From assembly GCA_018398765.1 (NCBI GenBank), contig JAHBMJ010001590.1, forward strand, positions 2,360 through 28,260: a DNA stretch of 25,901 nucleotides, in the 5' to 3' direction. This DNA is from Chromera velia (lineage: Eukaryota > Sar > Chromeraceae). A program made the translations under genes and the position numbers. Every line of letters begins with the position of its first letter. The first letter of the stretch is position 1. Shown here in pieces: positions 1 to 12,224 of this stretch. Below the pieces are notes generated by a model. The model saw only the letters and a list, made by a program, of their open reading frames with translations. It was not told the DNA's origin and did no database searches.

Positions 1-163
1 GGGGGGGGGGGGGGGCTCTTTCTCACTCTCTTTATCTTTCTCTGTGTGCGTATGTGTGCATGTGTGAGATTGTGTTTCTCGCGTGCCTCTGAGAGTGTCC
101 GTGTGTGTATTTCATATCTTTGGGCGTGTTCATACGTACTTGTGTCCTGTTGTCGCTTTGCAG
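1..163 (+). other. Poly-G edge and 3' part of an AsnRS intron
   Basis: The window opens with 15 G followed by CT- and GT-rich sequence that ends in the acceptor TTTGCAG before the first visible AsnRS exon. The G run at the very edge resembles the other homopolymer contig boundaries in this sequence. Confidence 0.6.
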
Positions 164-3100
164 GTGAGTGGACAGCTTGCAGTGGAGAACTACTGCTGTG
201 CCCTCTCTGATGTCTACACTTTTGGTCCCACATTCCGAGCAGAGAAGAGCTACACAAGGAGGCACTTGGCGGAGGTCCGTCCGTGTGTTCGGAAGAATAG
301 AGAAGAGAAAAGAGAAGAGGAGAGAAGAGAAAGAAGAGCCAATGAGCGAAAGCCGACTTGCAGCCTGACATGCTAACGGGTGGGTACCTTGGCGTCCTTC
401 CAGACCTCTCTCAAAGGACTGACTGAAACAAACAGCTAGACGAAGATGGAGAACGAAAAAGAAAGATGGAGACTCTAGGAGACAAAAATTCAAAAAACGT
501 TCTCCTCCCCTGCGGCTCCTCTGCTTATCTTCAGTGTATGTGATGAACGTTGGGACTCTCGAAGGAAAGAAGGGAAGCACGAAGCCGAAAAAAGACGCAA
601 GGGGGGCATCAGAGAGTAGACAGAAGAGCGAGACCTAAGTTTGTGCATGTCCGCTAATTTGTATGACTGCATGAGGCCTCCCTCAATTGTTTTTTTTGTT
701 GCAGTGGGGAAGTGCAGTAGTTGTCTTCCATCGACTTGCAGGATAGGAAGCTCCCCAAAGAGAAAAGATTATACTGGTTCATTCTTCGCGATCAGCAAAG
801 AACCACTGGATTTCATGGGCTTCCTTCTTCTATTCTCTTTGTTTATGCCCCTGTTTCGTACTTCTGTCAACGCTTTCTTTTCTGTCGGACCGGACCGGTC
901 CCCCCCCCCTCTCTCTTGTGTCACCTTCAGTTTTGGATGATCGAACCGGAGCTGGCTTTTGCAGACCTCAACGTCAGTCGTCTGACTAATTTGACCTGCC
1001 TCCCAGGCAGGAGTGTGTGTACCCTCCCTTTGCATAGACTCCTGCTCTCTCTCTCTGTTCGTTTCCGTTCAGTCTGAAGGTTTCAATTGAAACTTCCGTT
1101 ACTTTTCTTCTCTGGGTGTCAATCTTCCTTTCCTCGAATGTGAGAGCCCCGTTGTGCTTCCCTTACACTCCATCGCAGAGGCATCCGTGCCAGCACAGCC
1201 AACCACAATCAGGTGTTCTTCTTGCTTGAATCCTGATCGTCAGCTCGATATTGCACTGTCTTCCACCGATGCTGCCTTTCTGTGCTCGGATTGCAATGCT
1301 TGGCGTGAATTCAGTCTTGACGGGCTTGAATTTCTGACTGGTCTCTTTCCTTTTCTGGGCTTCCCGTTCCCTTTCTACCTCGTCCCATCTCCTTTCCTTT
1401 CCTTTCCTTTCCTTATGTCTTGTTTGCCCCCTTTCTGAGCAGGATGACATGGATTGTGCAGAAGCTTACTTGAAGTTTTGCGTCCAGTACGCACTCGACA
1501 ACTGCAAGAGAGATCTGGTCAGCCGATCCGTCCGTATGCGTTCATGCTTATGTCCTCATTTATCATCTGCTCCTTCCTTCCTGTTGGAGGCCGGTGTGAT
1601 TTCTCTCTCTCTCTCTCCTTCAGGGCCTTCGTACCAGAAAGAAACTGAGAGCGGGTAACTTTTAACCAGACCACGAGTGTGCACAGTCTGATCTGCACTC
1701 CGTTGCGTGAGAGCATGAGAGAGACTCTCTCTCTGCGTCGCTCAATCGACCTGTTGCATGATGGGGAGGCATGTAGCTGTCCTGTAAGAATCTATTCCTT
1801 CGTCAAGACGTTCACTCAATGGTTCCGATCAATCTAGCTGAAAGGGGGGCTATGCAGACCGGTCGTCTCTATGTGCTCACGGCTAATCTCCATTTCTCTC
1901 TCTCTGCCTTCCTGTCTCTTTGCAGGAGTTCTTTGACCTGAGGGTCGAGAATGGGCTCATTCAGCGTCTCCAAGACCTGGTGTCCAAACCCTTCGCCAGG
2001 GTACCTTACACCGAGGCTGTCGAGATGCTGATGGTGGGTGATCCGTGGATGCAATTTTTGTGCTAACAAGCACACGTCGAGAAAGCAGGAAAGCCCCCCT
2101 CGGTTTTCCGCTTGCCAATTTGCCGGTGTTTCGAAACAAAAACCATTGCAAAATCACTCCGTCTGAGTCTTAACCGGAACCCCTTCACTTCCTTCGTTGC
2201 AGCCTCATGCGGCCAATTTTGAGGACACCAACATTCATTGGGGAATGGACATGGGCTCAGAGCATGGTCTGTCGGTGGGTCCGACTTTGTTTAAGGAGTG
2301 GATAGGTCTTTGTTTATTTGGGGGATTTGATAAAGGGCTTTCACCGACGCACTTTTGTTTTCACGTGTGTGTTAAGCCCATCTCCCTCTTCCTGCTCCCT
2401 TTTCTTGTCGTCTCCGCCATTGTTTTTTCTTTTTGTTTCGGGATGATTCAGTCTCCTGATTTTCATTTAGCAGATTGAAGAGGGTATTTGAATGGAAGAG
2501 CTAGGGAAATGAAGTGCTTTCCATTCTTGAGTTCATTGCGTCCTCTTCCCTTCTCTCCTCATTCGTGCCCGTCTCTCTGTTTTTCTGTTTGTCTGCCTGT
2601 CTGTCTGTCTGTCTGTCTGTCTGTCTGCCTGCGTGTTTGACTACAGAGCGATTTTTGACAGAGACGCTCCTCAAGCAGCCGGCATTCGTGTACAACTACC
2701 CTAAAGAGATCAAAGTGAGTGAGGCGGGGGGGAAGAATGAAGCATCTGTCTGGGAGAGAGCGGGAGGGGGGACGGGGGAGAGGAGGGAAGAGGAGAGGAA
2801 GGAGGAAAAGGACGGCATAAAGAAAGGGGGGACGAGCGAGGCAGAAATGCAGGGGCGGGGGGGGGCTCCATAGAAGGAAAAGGGACCAGAGAAGGAAGAA
2901 CGTTTAGATTTGCTTGAGTTTTTACAGTAGTTTGGCGCTGCTGTAGTTCCGCGTGGAAGGATTTCCTATTTTCCGCCAGCAAGATCGCTTCGTTCTTGCC
3001 TCCCTTGGTTCCCTCGTCCATGTAAATATGCATCTGTTGGTCTAGCTAGCTGTTTCTTTCCCTTCCTTCCTTCCTTCCTTCCTTCCTCATTTGCTTCATG

Positions 3101-4704
3101 CATCTCTCCCTTCCTTCCGTTGTCTACACCTTCCTCTCCCAGGGACGCATTAAGAGACTGACCGACACTTATTGGTGCCCCCCTTCCTGTCACCCCTTTC
3201 GTCGTGCTTTGCGTTCATGATCGTAGGGATGCATCAATTAATGACTGAATGTCTGATGAATGAATGACTGACTGACTGACTGACTGACTGACCGACTGAC
3301 TGATGACTGACTGACTGCCTGACTGCATGACTGACTGATGACTGACTGACTGCCTGACTGCATGACTGACTGCATGACTGACTGACTGACTGCCTGACTG
3401 ACTGCCTGACTGCATGACTGACTGATGACTGACTGACTGCCTGACTGCATGACTGACTGCATGACTGACTGCATGACTGACTGACTGACTGACTGAATGA
3501 ATGAATGAATGAATGAATGAATGAAAAAATGAATGCGTGAATGAATGAGTGAATGAAGGAATGAATGAAAAAATGAATGCGTGAATGAATGAGTGAATGA
3601 ATGAATGAATGAATGAAGGCGTTCTACATGCGCCGGAACGAGGACGGAAAGACCGTGGCCGCAATGGATCTTCTGGTGCCCAAAATTGGGGAAGTCATCG
3701 GGGGATCTCAGAGGGAAGAGAGACTGGAGGAACTTGACAAGGCGATAGAAGAAAAGGTACGCAGCGAGGGGGCTATGAGAAGTTTTTCTTTTCTTTTCGC
3801 AATGTTGTCATATTCCCTCCGTTGCACTGAGGCAAACAACTCAGCGTCTCTCTCGCTGCTTTGAGGAATCATCCCGGGAGCCAACATCGCCATGCATGTC
3901 ACGGCCAAGGAGAGACACACGATGGGCGTCCTTCTTGCGCATTTTTACAGCAAATGAACAGGGGTCTCTCACTTCTCATCTGTGAATATCCTGACCGGCT
4001 CCCCAGTCTTGCTCTCTTTCCGTATTCCTCTATCTACATTCAACTGCCTGCCCAGTTTCCGTGGCCTAGCCTGACGTAGCTTCGTTTTGAAGGGCCCTTG
4101 CACAGAGAGACCTGGAGGCCTGCCTGTACTTCGGTTGCATGCCCCATTCATTCATGATGCATCAGGCATCAGGTATCGAGGCCCTATCCATTGAGGGAGT
4201 GAGTGAGTGAGTGTACGAGGAGATGCGAAGGGGCCAAGAAGTTAGCCAACGGTCTGGCCCCACCAGCCGCTCTCTGATCGACTTTCTTCCTTCCAGCGCG
4301 CCGAGCAGAATGTTTCGTCATGTAGGAATGGTGGTTTGCTGTCTTCTACCCCTCTCACCTTTTCTCCAATGTTCTCTGCGAAGAGTTCCGAGAAGGCCGT
4401 GTGGTGGTCGTGCACAAAAGATATTTTTTCGAATAGATTGCCATGCTTTCCTTTTTCTCTTTGTTGTTCATCGTGTCTGTGTCTTCCTCTTCCTGCAGGG
4501 TCTCGAAAAGGAGGCGTATTGGTGGTATAGAGATCTCCGGAGGTTCGGGACAGTTCCGCACTCCGGTTTCGGTCTGGGGTTTGAAAGGTCCGCTCCGTCT
4601 GTGAGTGAATGGGGGCGATGGGAGTCAGTCAGAGGGGGGTATGTGATCATGTATGCACTGCAATTAGTCCTCCTGGATTAGAGAGCAAGCTCGTGAGCCG
4701 CAAA

Positions 4705-4747
<43 letters not shown>

Positions 4748-4770
4748 TCTGTGAATGTCTGTGTGTGTGT

Positions 4771-4823
<53 letters not shown>

Positions 4824-5100
4824 GGGGGCGGGGGGGGGGGGGTGAAATAGAGGATGAATTAGAAAGTGAAGGGTGACGGATACACCAAAGCAAAAAGCAT
4901 CAGGCACAACGGTAAAAACCATGAAGGATTCTCAGAACGAGAGAGTTAAGTAGAATATGGCATGGTCAGCAAACTACAACTTGCAGATTTTCGATCTTGT
5001 TGGTGCTGATGTTTGCAGGTTATTGATGTTAATCTCTGGTGTCGAGAACATTAAGGATGTGATCCCTTTCCCTCGGTCTACAGGTTCCGCAGAGTTTTAA
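164..5100 (+). CDS. Asparagine--tRNA ligase, bacterial type, C-terminal 258 residues in nine exons (5' part outside window)
   Basis: This class II aminoacyl-tRNA synthetase charges tRNA-Asn with asparagine. Exons are 164-274, 931-972, 1443-1517, 1926-2033, 2203-2266, 2647-2714, 3619-3756, 4499-4587 and 5019-5100, and every junction keeps frame. Motif 2 spans exons 1-2 ([13 protein letters not shown], then [17 protein letters not shown]). Later exons give [46 protein letters not shown] and [17 protein letters not shown]. Motif 3 is [11 protein letters not shown], split between the last two exons, and the end is [17 protein letters not shown]. From memory it aligns without large gaps to the C-terminal part of bacterial AsnS (about 466 residues), so roughly 200 N-terminal residues lie left of the window. 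Such bacterial-type enzymes in eukaryotes usually serve organelles. That destination is inferred, because the targeting region is not visible. All active-site motifs in view are intact. Confidence 0.95.
2589..2632 (+). repeat. (TGTC)n microsatellite in AsnRS intron
   Basis: About eleven tetranucleotide TGTC units with a few TGCC variants lie just upstream of the exon that starts at 2647. Confidence 0.9.
2715..3618 (+). repeat. AsnRS intron with CTTC repeats and a GACT/TGAA tract of about 380 bp running into the acceptor
   Basis: The intron begins GTGAGT, followed by purine-rich sequence (2722-2890) and (CTTC)n at 3059-3087. From about 3238 it is a tetranucleotide tract: GACT/TGAC units with interspersed TGCA and TGCC variants to about 3495, then TGAA units up to the acceptor. 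A higher-order unit (TGACTGATGACTGACTGACT followed by GCCTGACTGCA) recurs several times. The splice site is TGAATGAATGAAG/GCG, so there is no polypyrimidine tract. The tract appears as long spurious Ser/Gln/His ORFs on the minus strand. Confidence 0.85.
4706..4842 (+). repeat. Compound (TG)n-(GC)n-(GA)n-G microsatellite in the last AsnRS intron
   Basis: TG repeats run from 4706 to about 4742. Two GAATGTCT interruptions follow, then more TG, a GC run of about 15 bases, a GA run of about 40 bases and a G-rich end. The alternating purine-pyrimidine part could adopt Z-DNA. The intron is 4588-5018. Confidence 0.9.
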
Positions 5101-5640
5101 CCATAGTTTTGACTTTCACAGACTCAATTACGTATAAAGTCTTGTCACATGCACTATAAAGCTATTTAATCATTTCGACAAAAACTTTGTGTATTAAAAG
5201 AATAAATTGCATTATTGCACTGAATTAACATTTAATTTCACTAGTAATTTCATGATTTCAATTAAAGCTGATTCTAGAATTGATTTTTCAGTGATTTTTA
5301 GAAAAGAAACATTTCACAAGTTATCATCTTTATGATACTCTACCTTCTATTTTATACCCGGTAGCTCTAGTTGCAGGTAATTTCATAGCACTTTATGAGA
5401 GGAACTTGAAATTTAAGTTATAGGACTTTACCATATTTAAAGGGAATAATTATACATATTTACACTAATACCTAAGACTAGACTTAAAACTATAAGTCTA
5501 AAAGTAATTAAGTTGAATAACATGTTTTACAGTCTAGTTTACAGTTAGTATTACAGTACTATAAGGCTACTACTCAATCATAATGATCTAGATAATTATT
5601 AATCGGTCTATAGGCCATCATGCAGTGCATGAGTCTAGGA
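5101..5640. other. AT-rich island between convergent gene ends
   Basis: Composition shifts sharply at the AsnRS stop codon. The stretch holds no long ORF and is full of short AT words (TTTAA, TATAA, AGTCTAGACTTA-like). It contains the AsnRS 3' UTR and terminator, but no element can be delimited. Up to 5957 I see no gene on either strand. Confidence 0.6.
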
Positions 5641-5957
5641 CAATGCTTTATTGCCCCTTTGCCAGACCTGCATCATACAACGGGAGGGGGCTTCATTCTC
5701 GCAACTCTAAACACCCTGCATCTAGAAGATGCTTTCTAAATCGCTGATGTCGTTTTCCTTCTGTGGAAGGAGTGCAACAACTGCAACAGAGACTCTCAGG
5801 CAGTAGAGGCAGACAGGAAGACCGGTGGAGAGGGGGGACGGGAGATGTACGTGGAAGATGGAAAAAGAATATTCAAAAGGTGAGACGGGAAGAGAGGTAA
5901 GTAACCATCACATGTATCGAATCGCAGGCCTTACGATGGAGAGCGCAGACAGATGTT

Positions 5958-6293
5958 TCACAAGAGTCGCAGGGCCGGTATGGGTGAGTGTCTAAGTGCC
6001 AGGGTGACCTTCATTCGTGCCAACAATTCGCTTTGCGTGGCGTCTTTTAGAGGGGTGGAGTCTTTCGATAGCAACCACTTTCTTTCTCTTTCTTGGGCTC
6101 TGTCTAATTTGGCTTCAGTTTCGGTTATAATTGCATTCAGAGCCTCTTGATCTGCTCTTGTTTCTGTGCATTCAGTCAGTCGGTGCAGTAGATCGTCTGC
6201 TTTGCCCCTGCATGCAGGGCAAACCGCGTCTTCCAGCCCTCTGTACGGTAATGATTCATAAATTGGTACTAGATTGGTACCAGCTTTGAATAT
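5958..6293 (-). pseudogene. Remnant of a LINE-type (non-LTR) retrotransposon reverse-transcriptase C-terminus
   Basis: A minus-strand frame is open for 111 residues between a TGA at 6294-6296 and the stop at 5958-5960. It reads AGTNLVPIYESLPYRG, then VCPACRGKADDLLHRLTEC, which is a CX2CX8HX4C zinc-knuckle pattern. A charged helical tail follows (TRADQEALNAII, KLDRAQERERKW, SELLARMKVTLALRHS). A CCHC/CX2-3CX7-8HX4C motif after a region resembling 'R-G-T-x-x-T/V' is characteristic of the extreme C-terminus of LINE ORF2 proteins. No RT domain is readable upstream. The preceding bases resemble coding in another frame (RFKNRIAAEYSK), which suggests a frameshifted, decayed copy. It could instead be the terminal exon of a host gene, but the knuckle context argues for a retroelement. 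Confidence 0.55.
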
Positions 6294-6628
6294 TCAGCAG
6301 CAATTCTATTTTTAAACCTATCTTACAATTCCACCGTTTGATTGCCGAACTTGGTACTGTGATAAATCGGGCACGGATCTAACCTTGGACTCCGATTTTA
6401 TCGAATTCTACAGACGCAAAAACATGATTTCGCGACATAAAACAGTGAGGGAAAAACTAACTTTGAAAAGACAGGTGGAGTGCGAGCCAGAGTGCGAAAA
6501 AGAGGAATCGAGGGCGGATCGAGAGAGATCGAAGTGTGATCACTATGATGCACGTGCATGCAGTGCACGCAGAAAAATAGCATGGCGGTTTCTCCATCCT
6601 TTCGTCCGTCCATCCAGCGGACGTTTTG

Positions 6629-8336
6629 TCATGCAGATTGATGAGATGATCGATGGGTTGGTGCAGGGCAGGCACGGCATCCCGCTTCACCCTCCCTGCC
6701 ACCGAGCGCTATTATACGTACAAAAGCATCTACAGTCAAAAGATTGAACCAGAAAGCAGGCATCGCAGAAAGCCTGGCAGAAAGAAAGCAAATGGAAGGA
6801 AGCCACACTCTCCCGCCTCTCGGGCCTCCGTGAACTTCTTTAGTCATGCCCTGAGGAAACGACCGAGAGGGAAGAGGGGAAGAGAGAGAGGGGGGGGGGG
6901 AGGAAGGAAAGAAGGAAGAAATAGGAAAGGAATGAAAAAAAAGGAACGAAAGAAAGAAAGAAACAAAGCCAGTTAGACGGAAGGGTCGATTCTTGGACAT
7001 AGTCGACCGATGGTGCGCATGCACTTCCTTCTTGGCACTGCCGTCATTATTAATTCTCTCGGCCGACCGATCGATGCTGACCGAGTCAGACAGACTGTCG
7101 ATGAAACCGAATCCAGCAAACAGGCCGTGCAGGAAGAAAAGAAAAGACTGCTCGAGGAAGGAGTCAGACGGGCAGTCTCTTCTTCATGATCGAATGGGAA
7201 GCCCTCGTGGGTTTCCGCCTCTGTGTGTTCCTGTGTCTCTCCTGCACGGCCTCATCAAGACTCTCCCAGGCCTCCCCCCCCTTCTCCACAGGGGTGTGCC
7301 TGATGTTGGACCCCACTCCCTGCTGAATCTTTTGGTGTTGGGGACTCACCTCTTCGTACCTGTGCAGAAACAGAACAAGAACAACGAAAGCACAGAAAGG
7401 TAAACACAGAGAGAGAGAGAGGGGGGGGGGGGGGGGGGGGGGGGGGGAGGGAGAGAGAGAGGGAGGGAGGGAGAGAGAGAGAGAAAGTCAGAGAGAGGGA
7501 GGAGGACAGAAAGACCGTCAATCAGTTTGTATGCTCGCCTGAGTGATTTCTCGAACGGCATGAGGAATCCTGGGTGAGTGCACTCCTCACTGACAGATTT
7601 CTAGACTTTCATGCGCTAGCTTCTGAAGGAGAGAGGGTCTCTCTGGTAGACGGCCAAAAGAGGTAAGCGGGCAGTGAGAGCGGACGGGTGGTATGAAGAA
7701 GGCGCACAAACCCGGAGCGGACAAGAAAGCGAATGAACAAACAAGGAAGTATCCAGGGCAGGGGGGGAGACAGTTTTCCTCAGGGGAGTGCTTCCATGGA
7801 GAAAGATTCGCAATAAAAATTGCGTCCTTGAATGTTCTGTTCCCTGCTCTCTGAGCTACAAGCTGATTCATCTGCCCAGCTATTGACTCAGTCAGTCAGT
7901 CAGACTGAATGGAATTGCCTGACTCACAGTTGTCTGAATGGAATTTCTTGACTCACAGTTGTTTGGCGTCAACCTTCCCCAGACTGTTGTCTGAGGGATT
8001 CAGCACTTCGTCTGCGATTGAGGGGTCTACAACTACCGGCTTCTCATCTCCCGTTAGCGTGACAGTCACTACAGAGAGGTTGTCCTTTTTGGCGTTTCGG
8101 TGTTCCCCTCGTTTGCCCTGGTCGTGCCCTGCCATCTTTGCCTTCTTGCCTTTCATTTTCTGCGGCGGCGGAAGAGGGGCATCGAAGTCAAAGTCTTTCC
8201 AGCGTGCGCTCTGAAGCAGTGACGGTGGAGAAATCGCAAGGGAGGGCCAGTGAGAGCAAAATGGAGACGGCCAACGACGATTTGAGACAATAACGCAAGA
8301 GCGCAAACGAGACCGAATCCACGACGCAGCTTGCAT
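6629..8336 (-). CDS. Unrecognised multi-exon protein, possible mitochondrial presequence
   Basis: Function is not recognised. The best exon is 8336-7957. It starts with ATG at 8336, and its first 45 or so residues (MQAASWIRSRLRSCVIVSNR...) are Arg/Ser-rich and lack acidic residues, like a mitochondrial presequence. It continues SARWKDFDFDAPLPPPQ, a Lys-rich stretch, then NLSVVTVTLTGDEKPVVVD and ends before GTGAGT. Other candidate exons are about 7880-7780 (NQLVAQRAGNRTFKDAIF), 7569-7516 (FLMPFEKSLRRAYKLID), 7359-7170 (YEEVSPQHQKIQQGV, GGEAWESLDEAVQERHR, SIMKKRLP) and 6850 leftwards (GMTKEVHGGPRGGRVW, open to a stop at 6629). The 7170/6850 junction keeps frame with donor GTCTGA and a strong pyrimidine-rich acceptor. 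Junctions among the middle exons do not all agree in phase, so the model is provisional and the true 3' end is uncertain. Confidence 0.4.
6870..6965 (-). repeat. Polypurine tract with G run and GAAA repeats
   Basis: The plus strand is almost purely purine (GAGA, a run of ten G, then GGAA and GAAA units). On the minus strand it forms the pyrimidine tract just upstream of a candidate acceptor, TTTCCTCAG, at 6851. Confidence 0.8.
7405..7505 (-). repeat. (GA)n with a G run of about 26
   Basis: The plus strand reads GAGAGA, then a run of about 26 G starting near 7422, then GAGGGA/GA repeats. It lies in an intron of the unrecognised minus-strand gene. G-run length is probably unreliable in the assembly. 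Confidence 0.85.
7905..7962. repeat. 29-bp tandem duplication containing a splice donor
   Basis: CTGAATGGAATT... at 7905-7933 is repeated at 7934-7962 with two mismatches in 29 bases. Each copy carries, on the minus strand, AACTGTGAGTC, the donor that ends the 8336-7957 exon. The gene therefore has two near-identical donors 29 bp apart. Confidence 0.85.
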
Positions 8337-9877
8337 CGTGAGCAGCTGCAGCTGGTGGTCAGACACCGAGCCGAGGCACCCCTCCCTCCATCTCAATGCA
8401 CCAGACTACACAAGATTTACTTAGAGGGACTCATGAAGCATCATGCAGCTAGCCCATGCTAGCCCATGCATAGATCGATTCGCGAATATTCGCGGCGGCG
8501 CCGGCCGGAATTATATATTTTAATATACACTAGAGTGGGCGCGCGCTGCGCGCCGACGTTGTTGTGGTGGGTACTCCCGTCCCGGCGTCGAAAGAGGGAC
8601 ACATACAAAAGTTCTTCTCTTTCGAGGCGTCGTGAGCGGCGCATGTCGGGATGCCTTTTTATGCACGCTCCTCTTTTGCAACACTATATACGACATTATT
8701 ACTCAGAGAGACGGGGAACCCGCCAACCATTCATTCAACAATTGCCATGCAGTGTGCAGATTGAGTTGTACAACTCAAGTGAAGTAAAGTGAACTTGAGT
8801 TTCGAAGGAAAATGAGGTTCAAAAAGCTTCAGGGGGCCGGCTTATATATAGAGAAATTTTTATGTGTCCCTTCCAGTTGGGCCCGAATGGCAACTATGTG
8901 CGCACAAATCACTACTTGGTTATAAGCTATAGTAAGATTTGGACATGATTTGGTCCCAAAATGCAAATTTCTGCACAGGTGGTGCCCACGCAGTCATCTC
9001 AGACGCGAGTATAGTATAGTCGCCTCGGGGGGCAGCTCAGCTCTGCTGAGATCAGCACTCATCCGCATAACGCATTTTTTCATTTTTTGGGGGGGGGGAT
9101 TCGGTTCTGTCTCCGTCACGGTCGGTGTCGCCCAAATTCCAAAATGTGCCCCTCAAGCAACTCGCACGGAGCCGCGATCGCATTATAATATTAATTATAT
9201 ACTTCGCTCTTCATGATACGTGCCCCTCCAGTATAACTCGCACGGAGTTAATTGCATATGCGTTCATGCGCGGTCCCGAAAAGCATATTTTGCGCACGTT
9301 GCCGTGGCCCCCGCCATTTGCCCATGCATGCATTGCAGGCAAGACATGCCCAACATGCAATCAAATTATGGCCGACCCCCTAAATGGCCCCCCGAGGCAC
9401 TCACCCAACTGGTTGGGTGTATCCCGTAAGATATATTTTAATAATGCATATATACGCACTGAGAACGCGTCGCGCCGCCGCCGCCGCCGCCGCGCCCATG
9501 CAGGCAAAGAAATGGCTCAAGCATGCAGTGTTGTTCAGTCTGAATCATGTCTGAATCAGTCATGTTCAATCATTGATTGGCGTCATTTGGCGTCCGATCG
9601 ACATCTTCCGACAATTGACGCAATGCAGTGTTTGATCTTGTTTGACATCAAACAGATTAGAACATATATTCGATTCTCCGTGCGCACTAAGCATCACCGG
9701 TTGCGTCACGTTGTGCGTACATTCAGTTGAAGTCGATTGATTGATACTTTCTTCTCCAGAACTACCACAAACACTCCAACAGAATTTACTTCACCCTTTT
9801 CGGGCTGGTGTTGCAGGGCCCTGCGTGCCCCAAAAGATCAGAAGAGGGGCTGCCGAGTGTGCCTCTGAAGTGCCAAA
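8337..9877. promoter_or_regulatory. Divergent intergenic region: GC/AT mosaic with palindromes and CATGCA words
   Basis: This stretch lies between the starts of a minus-strand gene and the plus-strand Tctex gene, so it should hold both promoters. Visible structures are a 14-bp perfect palindrome CGCGAATATTCGCG (8481-8494), a GGCGCGC/GCGCGCC hairpin with a 3-base loop (8538-8554), AT-only patches (8511-8527, 9183-9201), a direct repeat of TGCCCCTC...ACTCGCACGGAG (9145-9171 and 9219-9247), TGCATGCA (9325-9332) and (CGC)n at 9473-9493. A 201-codon plus-strand ORF (9125-9730) reads through these low-complexity patches and shows no domain, so I do not call it a gene. Confidence 0.4.
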
Positions 9878-12118
<2,241 letters not shown>

Positions 12119-12224
12119 GACCTTATTGCAACAATTGGAGGAAAATACGTAGGAGATCGAGGTCTAAAACCGAGAGTCTCCTCTTGATCGCCTTCACCTA
12201 GATACCCCCGGGATATCGGAAAAA

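Noticed and set aside
3215..3664. 149-codon minus-strand Ser/Gln/His-rich ORF
   Set aside because: It is a translation of the GACT/TGAA tandem array in an AsnRS intron.
6974..7189. Plus-strand ORF with a coiled-coil look (DADRVRQTVDETESSK, QEEKKRLLEEGVRRAV)
   Set aside because: It lies opposite a pyrimidine-rich intron of the minus-strand gene, where a purine-rich complement automatically gives Glu/Lys/Arg codons. I found no flanking exon of similar quality. A nested gene remains possible but unsupported.
9125..9730. 201-codon plus-strand ORF upstream of the Tctex gene
   Set aside because: It runs through AT patches and a (CGC)n poly-Arg stretch, has no domain or convincing composition, and sits in a promoter-type region.
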